A stretch of 64,000 nucleotides of DNA from Streptomyces sp. HUAS CB01 (GTDB lineage Bacteria > Actinomycetota > Actinomycetes > Streptomycetales > Streptomycetaceae). The stretch covers positions 2,359,001 through 2,423,000 of the forward strand of contig NZ_CP129137.1 of the NCBI RefSeq assembly GCF_030406905.1, written 5' to 3'. The notes beneath the pieces were generated by a model. The model made no database searches and was not told the origin of the DNA. It saw only the letters and a program-made list of their open reading frames with translations. Of the stretch, positions 40,321-48,330 are shown in pieces. How positions within the stretch are numbered: the first letter of the stretch is position 1; each line of letters starts with the position of its first letter. Position numbers and translations under genes: made by a program.

Positions 40321-41711
40321 CCGACACCGCGACCATCGCGGGCCTGGACCCGGCCACCCTCGGCGACCTGCTGCGGGTGGCCGGGTCCCCCGGCTTCGAC
40401 CGCTGGCGCGACCAGATCCGCCGCACCGGCGGCTGCGCCAACCCCATCCACCTGTCCGGCTGGACCCTCACCAAGGACAAGACCACCGGCGACACGCTGC
40501 ACCGCTACTCCACCGACACCGAGCCCGACGGTCGGCTCCGCGTCGCCTGCGGCAACCGCCGTGCGTCCCGCTGCCCTGCCTGCGCCTGGATGTACGCCGC
40601 CGACACCTACCACCTGATCCGCGCCGGGCTCACGGGCGACCAGGACAAGGACGTCCCCGCGACCGTCCGCGACCACCCCCGGGTCTTCGCGACGCTCACC
40701 GCACCGTCGTTCGGCCGCGTTCACAACCGCCCCGACTCCGGCCGCTGCCGCTGCGGCCTCCAGCACCCGGCGGACGACGACGCACTCGGCACACCACTCG
40801 ACCCGACCACCTACGACTACGCCGCGGCGGTCCTCTTCAACAGCCACGCCGGGGAGCTCTGGCAGCGCTTCACCAACCGGCTCCGCCGCGAGATCGCCGC
40901 CCGCGCCGGCATCACACAGCGCGAACTAAAGGAATGCGCCCGCCTCTCCTACGGCAAGGTCGCCGAGTTCCAGAAGCACGGCGCCATCCACTTCCACGCC
41001 GTCATACGCCTCGACGGACCGGACGGCCCCGAATCCCCGCCCCCGTCCTGGGCCACCGTGCAGCTGCTCACCGACGCCATCCACGCCGCCGCCGCGCACT
41101 CCTACACGACCATCACCGTCCCGGCCGCCGACGGCCACCCCGCCCGCACACTGCGCTGGGGCACCCAGCTCGACATCCGGCCCATCCGCGCCTTCGAGGC
41201 CGGCACCGCCATCACCGAACAGGCCGTCGCCTCCTACGTCGCCAAATACGCCACCAAGGCTGCCGAGACGACCGGCACCGTGGACCGCCGCATCGGCAAC
41301 CGTGAGGTCCTGGTCCTCCTCGAGGTTCCCGACCACCCGCGCCGCCTCATCGAAGCGTGCTTCGAACTCGACGCCGCCTATCCCGAACGGCGGCTGAGGG
41401 CCTGGGCCCACATGCTCGGCTTCCGCGGCCACTTCTCCAGCAAGTCCCGCCGCTACTCGACCACCCTCGGCGCCCTCCGCCAGGTCCGCGCCGACTACCG
41501 CGCCGCCCAGCAACGCAACGAACTCGGCCTGCCAGACCCGGACCAGGACCCGACCGTCCTCGTCCTGGCCGACTGGCGATTCGCCGGACAGGGCCACAGC
41601 CCCGGCGAATCCGTACTCGCCGCATCCATCGCCAGAGACATCCAACTCAACCGCCAAACCGCCCGCGAAGCCCTGCAAGACCAACTCGCCCTGGAAGGAG
41701 CCGCAGCATGA
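40317..41711 (+). CDS. RepSA-like rolling-circle replication initiator
   Basis: 464 residues. After an N-terminal ~70 residues comes a zinc-binding segment (CGNRRASRCPACAWMYAADT Y, about 79-99), then VFATLTAPSFGRVHNRPD, the His-hydrophobic-His motif in GAIHFHAVIRLDG, and the Tyr motif VASYVAKYATKAAET, in the order of AICE RepSA proteins. They nick the origin and start rolling-circle replication of the excised circle. The GTG at 40317 overlaps the preceding stop. RepSA is followed by overlapping xis and int, so replication, excision and integration are co-expressed. Confidence 0.93.
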   Translation: MTDTATIAGLDPATLGDLLRVAGSPGFDRWRDQIRRTGGCANPIHLSGWTLTKDKTTGDTLHRYSTDTEPDGRLRVACGNRRASRCPACAWMYAADTYHLIRAGLTGDQDKDVPATVRDHPRVFATLTAPSFGRVHNRPDSGRCRCGLQHPADDDALGTPLDPTTYDYAAAVLFNSHAGELWQRFTNRLRREIAARAGITQRELKECARLSYGKVAEFQKHGAIHFHAVIRLDGPDGPESPPPSWATVQLLTDAIHAAAAHSYTTITVPAADGHPARTLRWGTQLDIRPIRAFEAGTAITEQAVASYVAKYATKAAETTGTVDRRIGNREVLVLLEVPDHPRRLIEACFELDAAYPERRLRAWAHMLGFRGHFSSKSRRYSTTLGALRQVRADYRAAQQRNELGLPDPDQDPTVLVLADWRFAGQGHSPGESVLAASIARDIQLNRQTAREALQDQLALEGAAA

Positions 41712-41896
41712 CCACCGCAACCGCCGAACTCCTGACCGTGCCCGAGGTCATGGCACGGCTCAAGCTCGGACGCTCCAAGGTCTACGACCTGATCCGCTCG
41801 CGCCGCCTGACCTCGATCAAGATCGACGGCTGCCGCCGCATCCCCGCTGATGCCGTGCGGGACTTCGTCCTCGTCCAGATCGAGGAGGCGGCCTGA
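41708..41896 (+). CDS. excisionase (Xis), helix-turn-helix
   Basis: 62 residues: LLTVPEVMARLKLGRSKVYD LIRSRRLTSIKIDGCRRIPA DAVRDFV. This is the MerR-like winged HTH of AICE/phage excisionases (HTH_17). It binds the att region and directs Int to excision. Its ATG overlaps the repSA stop, and its TGA overlaps the int ATG (TGATG), so all three are tightly coupled. Confidence 0.92.
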   Translation: MTTATAELLTVPEVMARLKLGRSKVYDLIRSRRLTSIKIDGCRRIPADAVRDFVLVQIEEAA

Positions 41897-43050
41897 TGGC
41901 GACGCAGCGCAAGCGCAACCCCAACGGCGCCAGCACCATCACCAAGCGGAAGGACGGCCGCTATCAGGCAGCCGTCTACGTTCTCCAGCCGGATGGCACC
42001 CGTGCCCGCAAGTTCGCCTACGGCAAGACCTGGGCCGAGTGCGACGCCAAGCGCCGGGAGCTCCTCGACAAGGTGGACCAGGGCGTGCCCGTGCCCACCA
42101 AGTCGGCGAAGCTCTCGGAGTGGTTGCCGTACTGGCTGGAGAACATCATCAAGCCGCGCCGGAAGCGCACCACGTTCGCCAAGTACGAGGTGCATGTCCG
42201 TCTCTACCTCGTGCCAGTGCTCGGCTCCAAGCGGCTCGAATCTCTTAGCGTCGCCGACGTCCGGCGGTTGCTCGTCCAGCTGGAGAAGAAGACCACCGCC
42301 GCGACGGCCAAAGAAGCGCATCGGGTGCTACGCACCGCGCTGACCGCGGCCTGCCGTGAGGAGCTGGTCACGCGGAACGTGGCAACGCTCGTCGAGCCGC
42401 CCTCGGTCGACACCCGCGAAATGTCGCCGTGGTCTCTGGACGAGACGCTCGACTTCCTCGGCGCCGCTCGCAAGGACCCGCTCTATGCCGCCTTCGTCCT
42501 CGCCATCGCGCTCGGCTTCCGCCGTGGTGAGATCGTCGGTCTCCGCTGGGAGAACCTCGACCTCGACAAGCGGGAGATCCGGGTTCGCACTCAGCGTCAG
42601 CGCGTCCGCGGCGAGGCGTACGAGGACGACCCCAAGGGGCGCCGGCGGAAGCAGACCCTGCCGCTCCCCGCGATCTGCGTCGCGCCCCTGCGCTGGCAGC
42701 GCATGCGGCAGGCTGCTCAGCGTGATCGGGCCGGGGCCGACTGGAAGGAGACCGGCTACGTCTTCACCACACGCACCGGCCAACCGATCGAGCCGCGCAA
42801 CCTGTACCGCTCGTTCACCCGGGTCGCCGACTCCGCCGGCCTCCGCGTCATCCGGCTGCACGACGCTCGGCACGGCTGCGCCACCCTGCTCACTGCGGCC
42901 GGGGTTGCTCCCCGCGTCGTCATGGAGATCCTCGGGCACAGCCAGATCGCCGTCACGATGAACGTCTACGCACACGTCGTCCAGGACACCCAGCGTGAGG
43001 CTGTCAGCCACATGGACCGGCTGCTCAAGCGGCGGCCCGGCCGTGAGTGA
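41896..43050 (+). CDS. tyrosine integrase of the AICE
   Basis: 384 residues. An N-terminal AP2-like arm-binding region (NPNGASTITKRKDGRYQAAV YV) is followed by a SAM-like core-binding domain (SEWLPYWLENIIKPRRKRTT F). The catalytic domain has Arg in ALGFRRGEIVGLRWENLD, His-x-x-Arg in LHDARHGCATLL, and His with Tyr in GHSQIAVTMNVYAHV. All five key residues are present. It recombines attP with the tRNA-Val gene. The gene ends 67 bp from attR, the usual orientation with int beside the intact tRNA. Confidence 0.95.
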   Translation: MATQRKRNPNGASTITKRKDGRYQAAVYVLQPDGTRARKFAYGKTWAECDAKRRELLDKVDQGVPVPTKSAKLSEWLPYWLENIIKPRRKRTTFAKYEVHVRLYLVPVLGSKRLESLSVADVRRLLVQLEKKTTAATAKEAHRVLRTALTAACREELVTRNVATLVEPPSVDTREMSPWSLDETLDFLGAARKDPLYAAFVLAIALGFRRGEIVGLRWENLDLDKREIRVRTQRQRVRGEAYEDDPKGRRRKQTLPLPAICVAPLRWQRMRQAAQRDRAGADWKETGYVFTTRTGQPIEPRNLYRSFTRVADSAGLRVIRLHDARHGCATLLTAAGVAPRVVMEILGHSQIAVTMNVYAHVVQDTQREAVSHMDRLLKRRPGRE

Positions 43051-43081
43051 ACGCCCGCGTTGATGTCAGAAGTAGATGTCA

Positions 43082-43113
43082 AAGGCCCCCAACCATGATC
43101 GGTTGGGGGCCTT
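43082..43113. terminator. bidirectional hairpin between int and tRNA-Val
   Basis: AAGGCCCCCAACC, loop ATGATC, GGTTGGGGGCCTT. A 13-bp perfect stem with A/T flanks terminates int (plus strand) and the tRNA (minus strand). It was brought by the element and replaces the original tRNA terminator, now at 28,122-28,150. Confidence 0.85.
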
Positions 43114-43116
43114 CGT

Positions 43117-43163
43117 GCTGGTGGGCGCGGACGGTTTCGAACCGCCGACATCTGCTTTGTAAG
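43117..43163. repeat. attR, 47-bp direct repeat within tRNA-Val
   Basis: Identical to 28155-28201. It covers the tRNA 3' end, T-arm and anticodon arm up to the anticodon loop, so integration rebuilds a complete tRNA gene on this side. Confidence 0.92.
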
Positions 43164-43193
43164 AGCAGCGCTCTACCCCTGAGCTACGCACCC
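43119..43193 (-). tRNA. tRNA-Val(UAC)
   Basis: Read on the minus strand from 43193: acceptor GGGTGCG, D-arm with GCTCAGGGGTAGAGC, anticodon stem CTGCT, loop CTTACAA (anticodon TAC at 43159-43161), AGCAG, T-arm with GGTTCGAAACC, acceptor CGCGCCC with discriminator A and encoded CCA. The cloverleaf pairs fully with one G-U. It is the AICE integration site; the 3' half comes from the element. Confidence 0.95.
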
Positions 43194-43540
43194 GAGAAGG
43201 AGGCAACAGCCTACATGGACCCGGGGTGGGTGCCGCAAACCAGATCACATGGGGATCCTCCGTGGTGAGCGGGGCCCCGAGGCCGGTCGGGCGGGAGCCG
43301 GCAGGTGAGCTCTGCCCCAAGCGAGCAGGGTCTTCTTCGATGGGGTGCGCCCCCATACCCATACCGGCCCGTTCCGAGGAACCTGGAGGCCGGTACCCCA
43401 CCACACGGCTCCCCGACCGCCCCGCCCCGCGCCCCTCTCCGCAGGATCGTCACGCGAAGCGCGAACTGACAGCCCCGTGTGTTCGTCCTTACCCAGTGGG
43501 AGAATGAACCGGCAGGGCGGACACGGCACGGGAGAGGGAT
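43194..43540. other. intergenic gap, no gene seen
   Basis: 347 bp between the divergent tRNA and the coiled-coil gene. The tRNA promoter should lie in the first 60 bp. ORFs here on either strand are Pro/Arg-rich with no family signal. Confidence 0.45.
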
Positions 43541-44911
43541 GTGACGGCGACACACGCACGGCCACGCGCAGGAGCGAAGGCGAGAGCGGGTGTCGTGCGG
43601 GACCTGGTCGCCCTGGTGCTGCTGCCGTTGCCGTTGGTGGTCGCGGCGTTGACGGCCGCGTTCGCCGGAGGCGGGACGCGGCGATGGTTCGGCGGCCGTG
43701 GCGAGAGCCAGCGGGCCGATGCCCAGGCCGCGAAGGACGCCGCCGCCGCCGCGTTCTACGAGCTGGACACCGCCCAGCGTGACCTGCGGATCTCCATCGA
43801 GACGATCACGGCCGTCGACAGCTCTCCCGGCGCCCGGCGCGCGGCGGAGGAGTTCGCCGCGCTCGGGCGGCGGATCGACGAGGTCAGCCACGCGTACATC
43901 ACCGCCGTCGACGCGCACGACCTCGACCGGGACGGCCTGGACCCGTCGGTGGCGGTGCGCGCCCGTACGGAGCTGACCCGGGCGAAGGACGAGCTGGTCC
44001 GGGTCAAGGGGGAGCTGGACCGGTTCGGGCAGGGCCTCGGGCCGCTGCTGGACACGGCGGAGACCCAGCTGGCACGGCTCGCTCCCGCGGTGGAGCGGGC
44101 CCGCCAGGCGCTGCTCGCCGCCAGCAACGCCCTCGACTCGGTACGCGCCTCGGGTATGCGAGCGGACGACCTCGCCGCCCGGCTCGCCGCCCTCGCCCCC
44201 GAGCTGACCAGGCTCAACGAGGGCGCAGGCCGGCACGGCGTGCCCGAGACCCTGCAGCGTGCCGACCGGGTCGTACGGGAGGCCGAGGCGATACGGGCCG
44301 AGGCCGAGCGGCTCCCCGAGCGCGCCGCCGAGATCGACAGGCGCCTGGTGTCGCTGCGTACCCGCGCACAGGCCCTCACCACCCGCGCGGAGGGTGTCGA
44401 GCCGGTCCTCAGCGAGCTGCGCCGGCGCTTCACGGCCGCCTGCTGGCAGGATCTGCAGCCCGTTCCCGCGCAGGCAGGCGAGAACGTGCGCAGTGCCGAG
44501 GAGAAGCTCAAGGAAGCCGCCAAGGCGCGCGACGAACAGCGCTGGCCCGATGCCACGGCCCTCCTCGGCACGGTCCGGGCCCTGCTGAACAGCGCCGAAG
44601 AGGCCGTCTCGGCCGCGGGTGACCGACTGCGGCGTCTCGACGCGGTCGCCAAGGACCCGGAGCAGGAGATCCAGCGCACACGGTTCGCCATCCGCGACGC
44701 CCAGCGCCTGGCCATGGCGGGCCGCAACACGCCCGATCCGCGTCACGCCCGTCCGCTGGACGACTCCGTCGCCCGGCTCGACCGCGCGATCGCCGGTCTC
44801 GAGGGCCGCCACCCCGACTACTGGCACTTCCTGACCGAGCTGGAAGCGGTGCGGCAGAGCGTGGCCCGCGTCGTGGAGCAGATCCGCAGCGAGCGCGGCC
44901 CGGCGGCCTGA
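43541..44911 (+). CDS. membrane-anchored coiled-coil protein
   Basis: 456 residues. One N-terminal membrane helix (VVRDLVALVLLPLPLVVAAL TAAFAGG, about 18-44) is followed by ~400 residues of almost continuous helix, with long heptad stretches (AEEFAALGRRIDEVSHAYIT, LTRAKDELVRVKGELDRFG, VVREAEAIRAEAERLPERAA, then AEEKLKEAAKARDEQRW). The family is seen in Streptomyces as a hypothetical protein of unknown role. The shape suggests a scaffold or sensor on the cytoplasmic face. GGAGAGGG lies 7 nt before the GTG. Confidence 0.82.
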   Translation: MTATHARPRAGAKARAGVVRDLVALVLLPLPLVVAALTAAFAGGGTRRWFGGRGESQRADAQAAKDAAAAAFYELDTAQRDLRISIETITAVDSSPGARRAAEEFAALGRRIDEVSHAYITAVDAHDLDRDGLDPSVAVRARTELTRAKDELVRVKGELDRFGQGLGPLLDTAETQLARLAPAVERARQALLAASNALDSVRASGMRADDLAARLAALAPELTRLNEGAGRHGVPETLQRADRVVREAEAIRAEAERLPERAAEIDRRLVSLRTRAQALTTRAEGVEPVLSELRRRFTAACWQDLQPVPAQAGENVRSAEEKLKEAAKARDEQRWPDATALLGTVRALLNSAEEAVSAAGDRLRRLDAVAKDPEQEIQRTRFAIRDAQRLAMAGRNTPDPRHARPLDDSVARLDRAIAGLEGRHPDYWHFLTELEAVRQSVARVVEQIRSERGPAA

Positions 44912-45155
44912 CGGGCACGGCCCCGGCCACGCCTACAGCCCGTACGACCGCGTCGCCGCCGTGACCAGCCGGGCGCGGCCCAGCCGCCCGAGCAGCACCC
45001 CGCCGGACGGTCGCGGCACCGTGCGCCGGGCACGCGGTTCCGGCGCCCCGAGCGAGCCGGCGACCGCACCACCCCACCCACCCCGCGTCCCGTTTGTCCG
45101 TGTGCCGGAGCGGGCGGATCCTGTATGGAGGTACGCACGGCCAAAGGAGGCCGCA

Positions 45156-45743
45156 ATGGCATCCATGCACACGCCGCAGGCCACGCAGCAGTCCAGCGGA
45201 CTGCACGTCGCCCTGGACGAGCATCTGCCCGTGGACCACAAGCTCAGCCAGGTCTACCGCTACGGCGCCGGGCTCATGGGCCTGATCCTGCTGGCCTTCG
45301 GGATCCTCGGGCTGACGCACAACATCGGCTTCTTCGACACGGGGAACGAGACCGTGGGCGGTCTCAACGTGAACGGCGCGCTGAGCGTGCTGTCCATCTG
45401 CGTGGGGCTGCTGCTGTTCGTCGGCATGGTCATCGGCGGGAACTTCGCCTCCACGCTGAACATGGTGCTCGGCATCCTCTTCATCTTCAGCGGCTTCGTG
45501 AACCTCGGTCTGCTGGACTCCGGTGCGAACTTCCTCAACTTCCGCATCCAGAACGTCCTCTTCAGCTTCGTCGTGGGCGTCATGCTGATGTGGTTCGGGA
45601 TGTACGGGCGGATCAGCAGCACGCTTCCCCACGACAACCCCTACTGGAAGGCCCGCCACCCCGACGAGGCGGCGAAGGAGGAGCAGGCGCGTGCGGAGCG
45701 GATGCGTTCGCGCGGGCTCCCGGAGGCCGGTCGTCAGGGCTGA
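45156..45743 (+). CDS. DUF4383-type membrane protein
   Basis: 195 residues with four hydrophobic helices: YGAGLMGLILLAFGILGLTH, LSVLSICVGLLLFVGMVIGG, TLNMVLGILFIFSGFVNLGL and VLFSFVVGVMLMWFGMYGRI. A linker after the first has NIGFFDTGNETVGGLNVNG, as in DUF4383 proteins. The C-terminus is charged (DEAAKEEQARAERMRSRG). Function unknown. AAAGGAGG lies 6 nt before the ATG, a strong site. FmdB-like zinc ribbon gene follows 21 bp later. Confidence 0.85.
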   Translation: MASMHTPQATQQSSGLHVALDEHLPVDHKLSQVYRYGAGLMGLILLAFGILGLTHNIGFFDTGNETVGGLNVNGALSVLSICVGLLLFVGMVIGGNFASTLNMVLGILFIFSGFVNLGLLDSGANFLNFRIQNVLFSFVVGVMLMWFGMYGRISSTLPHDNPYWKARHPDEAAKEEQARAERMRSRGLPEAGRQG

Positions 45744-45764
45744 CGGCCGGGCTAGTCTGTCCCC

Positions 45765-45980
45765 ATGCCCCGTTACGAGTACCGCTGCCGCACCTGCGAC
45801 GACACCTTCGAGCTGAGCCGGCCCATGGCCGAGTCCTCCGCTCCCGCGTCCTGCCCCGCGGGGCACGACGACACCGTGAAGCTGCTGTCGGCGGTCGCCG
45901 TGGGCGGGACGAGCACGGGCCCGGCCCCCGCGCCCGCCGGCGGTGGCGGTGGCTGCTGCGGCGGCGGCTGCTGCGGCTGA
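45765..45980 (+). CDS. FmdB-family zinc-ribbon protein
   Basis: 71 residues. The family start MPRYEYRCRTCDDTFELSRP holds the first CxxC; the second half-site is in ASCPAGHDDTVKLLS, with Cys and His as likely ligands. The tail is an unusual GGGGGCCGGGCCG. FmdB proteins are putative regulators first noted with formamidase operons; their role in Streptomyces is unknown. Likely co-transcribed with the DUF4383 gene 21 bp upstream. Confidence 0.9.
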   Translation: MPRYEYRCRTCDDTFELSRPMAESSAPASCPAGHDDTVKLLSAVAVGGTSTGPAPAPAGGGGGCCGGGCCG

Positions 45981-46053
45981 CGACCGGCCGCTCTGTGCCC
46001 CGGCGCCGTGGGGCGGCCCCCCGGCCGCCGGCGCGGGCCCTTTGCCGCACGCC

Positions 46054-46275
46054 TCAGGTGTCCAGGGAGCGCAGCGCGGCCCGCAGGCCCTCGTCGGTGT
46101 GGGTGGGCGGCATGCGGACGTCGGCGACGAGGACGTCCGGGCGCTCGGCGGCGACGGCCGCCAGAGTCCGTTCCGCGTCGGCGACCGCCGCGAGCACCTC
46201 GTGGCCCTCCTCGGCGAGCAGCCGCACGAGCCCTTCCCTGTGCAGGGTCGAGTCCTCGGCAGGGATCACGCGCAC
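46054..46275 (-). pseudogene. truncated NarL-type response regulator receiver domain
   Basis: 73 codons from the GTG at 46275: VRVIPAEDSTLHREGLVRLL AEEGHEVLA, then RPDVLVADVRMPPTHTDEGL RAALRS and a stop. These are the first three strands and helices of a NarL/FixJ receiver, with the phospho-acceptor Asp in LVADVRMPP. The rest of the receiver and the whole LuxR HTH output are missing. It overlaps the kinase remnant's stop as in an intact operon. A non-functional relic unless the fragment has been recruited. Confidence 0.8.
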
Positions 46276-46420
46276 GGCAGCTCCGCGGTGACGAGGGTGG
46301 GTCCGCCGGGCGGGCTGTGCACCGCGAGCCGCCCGTCGAGGGTTCCTGCAGTTCGGTGGCGGCGGTGGCGGCATCGGCGCGAGTCCGGCCGCGTGCCCCG
46401 CACCGCGAGCCGCCCGTCGA
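46266..46420 (-). pseudogene. C-terminal remnant of the cognate histidine kinase
   Basis: The minus-strand peptide TLDGRLAVHSPPGGPTLVTA ELPCA is the usual end of a NarX-type kinase ATPase domain (A-L-D/G-G-x-L-x-V-x-S-P-P-G-G-G-T-x-V-x-A-x-x-P). TLDGRLAV occurs twice, due to an 81-bp direct repeat. Nothing of the dimerisation or sensor domains is present. Its TGA overlaps the response regulator start by the pattern GTGCGCGTGA. Confidence 0.7.
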
Positions 46421-46485
46421 GGGTTCCTGCAGTTCGGTGACGGCGGTGGCGGCACAGGGCGCGAGTCCGGGCGCGAGTACGGCCG
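46319..46485. repeat. 81-bp direct duplication inside the kinase remnant
   Basis: GCACCGCGAGCCGCCCGTCG starts at 46319 and 46400. The first 56 bases are nearly identical between copies. The period is 27 codons, so the duplication is in frame. It postdates or accompanied the decay of the kinase gene. The remaining gap to 46,768 holds no gene. Confidence 0.85.
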
Positions 46486-46768
46486 CGTGCCCCGCCCCGC
46501 GTACGGCGATGTCCTTCGTCACCGCCCACCCGTGGTCATCCATGGCGACACGTCCCCCTCGTCCCCTGGGCCTCCCAGGCGACGCGTCGTTCCCTGGTCC
46601 TCCCAGGCCAGGCGTCGCGCCCCGCGGCCGACCCTGCGGCCGTCACGCTACGGGCCGTCACTCCCGCGCGCGCCGCGGAGACCCGCAGTTCTGCCCGCCG
46701 GTTCACCGCAGGCGGGTGTGCGGCCGTCTTCAGGGTCCCTTCAGCTCCGGTTCCCTAGCGTGGCGGCC

Positions 46769-47431
46769 ATGGACCCGATGATCGTGCGCGCCGCCGCGGA
46801 CCAGACGGCCGAGAGCGGCGCACCGGGCTGGATCAACAGCCTCATGGACAGCCTCGGCGCGCCCGGTGCGGGCATCGCCGTGGCCCTGGAGAACCTCTTT
46901 CCGCCGATACCCAGCGAGGTGATCCTGCCGTTGGCGGGCTTCGCCTCGGCGACCGGGCGGATGGACCTGTTCGCCGCGCTGCTGTGGACGACGCTCGGGT
47001 CCGTCGTGGGCGCGCTGGCGCTCTACGGTGTCGGGGCGCTCCTCGGCCGGGACCGTACGGTGGCGATCGCGGCACGGCTGCCCCTGGTGAAGGTGACGGA
47101 CATCGAGCGCACCGAGGCGTGGTTCGCCCGCCACGGCACGAAGGCCGTGTTCTTCGGCCGGATGGTCCCGGTGTTCCGCAGTCTGGTCTCCGTGCCGGCG
47201 GGCATCGAACGCATGCCGCTGCCCGTGTTCCTCACGCTGACGACGCTGGGCAGCGCCCTGTGGAACACGGCGTTCGTCCTCGCGGGATACGCGCTGGGCG
47301 ACAACTGGACCCAGGTGACCGGGTACGTCGACGCCTACTCGAAGGTGGTGCTGGTGGGCGCGCTGGGGGCGGTGGTGCTGTTCGTGACCGTACGGCTGCT
47401 GCGGCCTGGGAAGGGGACGCGCCGCGCCTGA
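46769..47431 (+). CDS. DedA/VTT family membrane protein
   Basis: 220 residues. Family blocks: GAGIAVALENLFPPIPSEVI LPLAGF (the Glu-Asn-x-x-Pro-Pro-x-Pro-Ser-Glu motif), LGSVVGALALYGVGALLGR, VFFGRMVPVFRSLVSVPAGI E (Phe-x-x-Arg-x-x-Pro-x-x-Arg...Pro-Ala-Gly) and LTTLGSALWNTAFVLAGYAL G. This is a more canonical DedA protein than the one at 14309 and probably acts in lipid transbilayer movement or envelope stress. The ATG at 46769 begins the conserved region; the ribosome site is weak. Its 3' end overlaps the convergent HAD gene by 97 bp. Confidence 0.92.
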   Translation: MDPMIVRAAADQTAESGAPGWINSLMDSLGAPGAGIAVALENLFPPIPSEVILPLAGFASATGRMDLFAALLWTTLGSVVGALALYGVGALLGRDRTVAIAARLPLVKVTDIERTEAWFARHGTKAVFFGRMVPVFRSLVSVPAGIERMPLPVFLTLTTLGSALWNTAFVLAGYALGDNWTQVTGYVDAYSKVVLVGALGAVVLFVTVRLLRPGKGTRRA

Positions 47432-48330
47432 CCGTGGCCGGTTCCGGCACCGGCCGTGGCGCCGGAAGCCGCACCCGCCACCGCTCCCGAGGCCGCGCGC
47501 GGCGTCGCCACCCCCGCACGGCCTCCGTCCGCGACCGTCGCCGTGAACCGGCGGAGGATCTCCTCGCCCGCCTCGACCCCCCGCTCGGCGAGCGCTGTCA
47601 CATGCCGCGGCGCCCAGTCGGTGTCGGCGAGTTCGCCGTGGCCCGGGCGCCAGGCGTGGTCCGCGGCCAGCAGGAGATCGGCGTCGAGGAGGGAGTCGCC
47701 CGCGGCGAGCACGCGCTCGGCCCCGGTGCGCCGCACCAGTTCCCGCACGGCCGCGCTCTTGGTGAGCGGCTTGGGCACCGCGTAGATCTTGCGGCCCTGC
47801 AGGGAGACCGTCCAGCCCTTCGTCTCCGCCCAGGCGGAGAGCTCCCGGGTCCAGCCGTCCGGGAGCAGCGAACGCTCCACGACGAGATAGGCGAAGAGGT
47901 CCTCGGCGACCCGTTCCTTCAGCAGCCACGCCGGGTCCGCGGCCGCGAGCAGATGGGCGCGGACCTCGGCGAGCGAGGCGCACTCGTCCGCGAGCCGGGC
48001 GGCGACCACGCGCTGCCAGTGGCGGTCGGACTCGCCGTCGACCAGCAGATGACCGCCGTTCGCACAGATCGCGTAGCGGGGGGCGGGGCCGGGGAGCCGG
48101 ATCCTGCCGTACTGCTCGCGGGTGCGGGTCGTCGTCGGTACGAAGACGGCGTTGTCCGCGAGTTCGGTGAGCAGCGCGGCGGCGGCCTCCGTCATGTACG
48201 ACAACGGCTTGCGCTGGTACACCTCGACGCACAGCAGCCGGGGCGCGAGGGCGTCGGGGACGGTCAGCTGCAGGGCGGCGGCCGAGTAGATGAGCGTCCG
48301 GTCGAGATCGCTGGTGATCAGGGAGGTCAC
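47335..48330 (-). CDS. HAD-family hydrolase of the Ter module
   Basis: 331 residues. Motif I is LITSDLDRTLIYSAAAL (residues 4-20, nucleophile Asp). The phosphatase end has LTKSAAVRELVRRTG with the motif III Lys, and LAAGDSLLDADLLLAADHA (motif IV). The middle holds TTRTREQYGRIRLP and YAICANGGHLLVDG. This Cof-like HAD type accompanies PRTase/StiP genes in Ter-linked operons and may dephosphorylate a nucleotide-like intermediate. The last 45 residues are an Ala/Gly/Thr-rich extension read antisense through the end of the DedA gene, possibly after loss of an earlier stop. The GTG at 48330 overlaps the preceding gene's stop. Confidence 0.85.
   Translation of the reverse strand: MTSLITSDLDRTLIYSAAALQLTVPDALAPRLLCVEVYQRKPLSYMTEAAAALLTELADNAVFVPTTTRTREQYGRIRLPGPAPRYAICANGGHLLVDGESDRHWQRVVAARLADECASLAEVRAHLLAAADPAWLLKERVAEDLFAYLVVERSLLPDGWTRELSAWAETKGWTVSLQGRKIYAVPKPLTKSAAVRELVRRTGAERVLAAGDSLLDADLLLAADHAWRPGHGELADTDWAPRHVTALAERGVEAGEEILRRFTATVADGGRAGVATPRAASGAVAGAASGATAGAGTGHGQARRVPFPGRSSRTVTNSTTAPSAPTSTTFE

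Larger units (their letters stand above)
28155..43163. mobile_element. 15-kb actinomycete integrative and conjugative element (AICE) in tRNA-Val(UAC)
   Basis: The segment is bounded by 47-bp direct repeats, the right one inside an intact tRNA-Val gene. Next to the right end lie a tyrosine integrase, an excisionase, a RepSA-type rolling-circle initiator, an FtsK/TraSA-type translocase, a SCO3933-like small protein, an HTH regulator, and Pif-like Nudix and HD proteins. This is the standard pSAM2-family gene set and order. The left half holds three IS3-family copies (one nested in another), a truncated ISL3 transposase and immunity-like genes. GC content there is a little lower than in the flanking chromosome. 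Element identity is secure; present mobility is doubtful because of the tra end. Confidence 0.93.
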
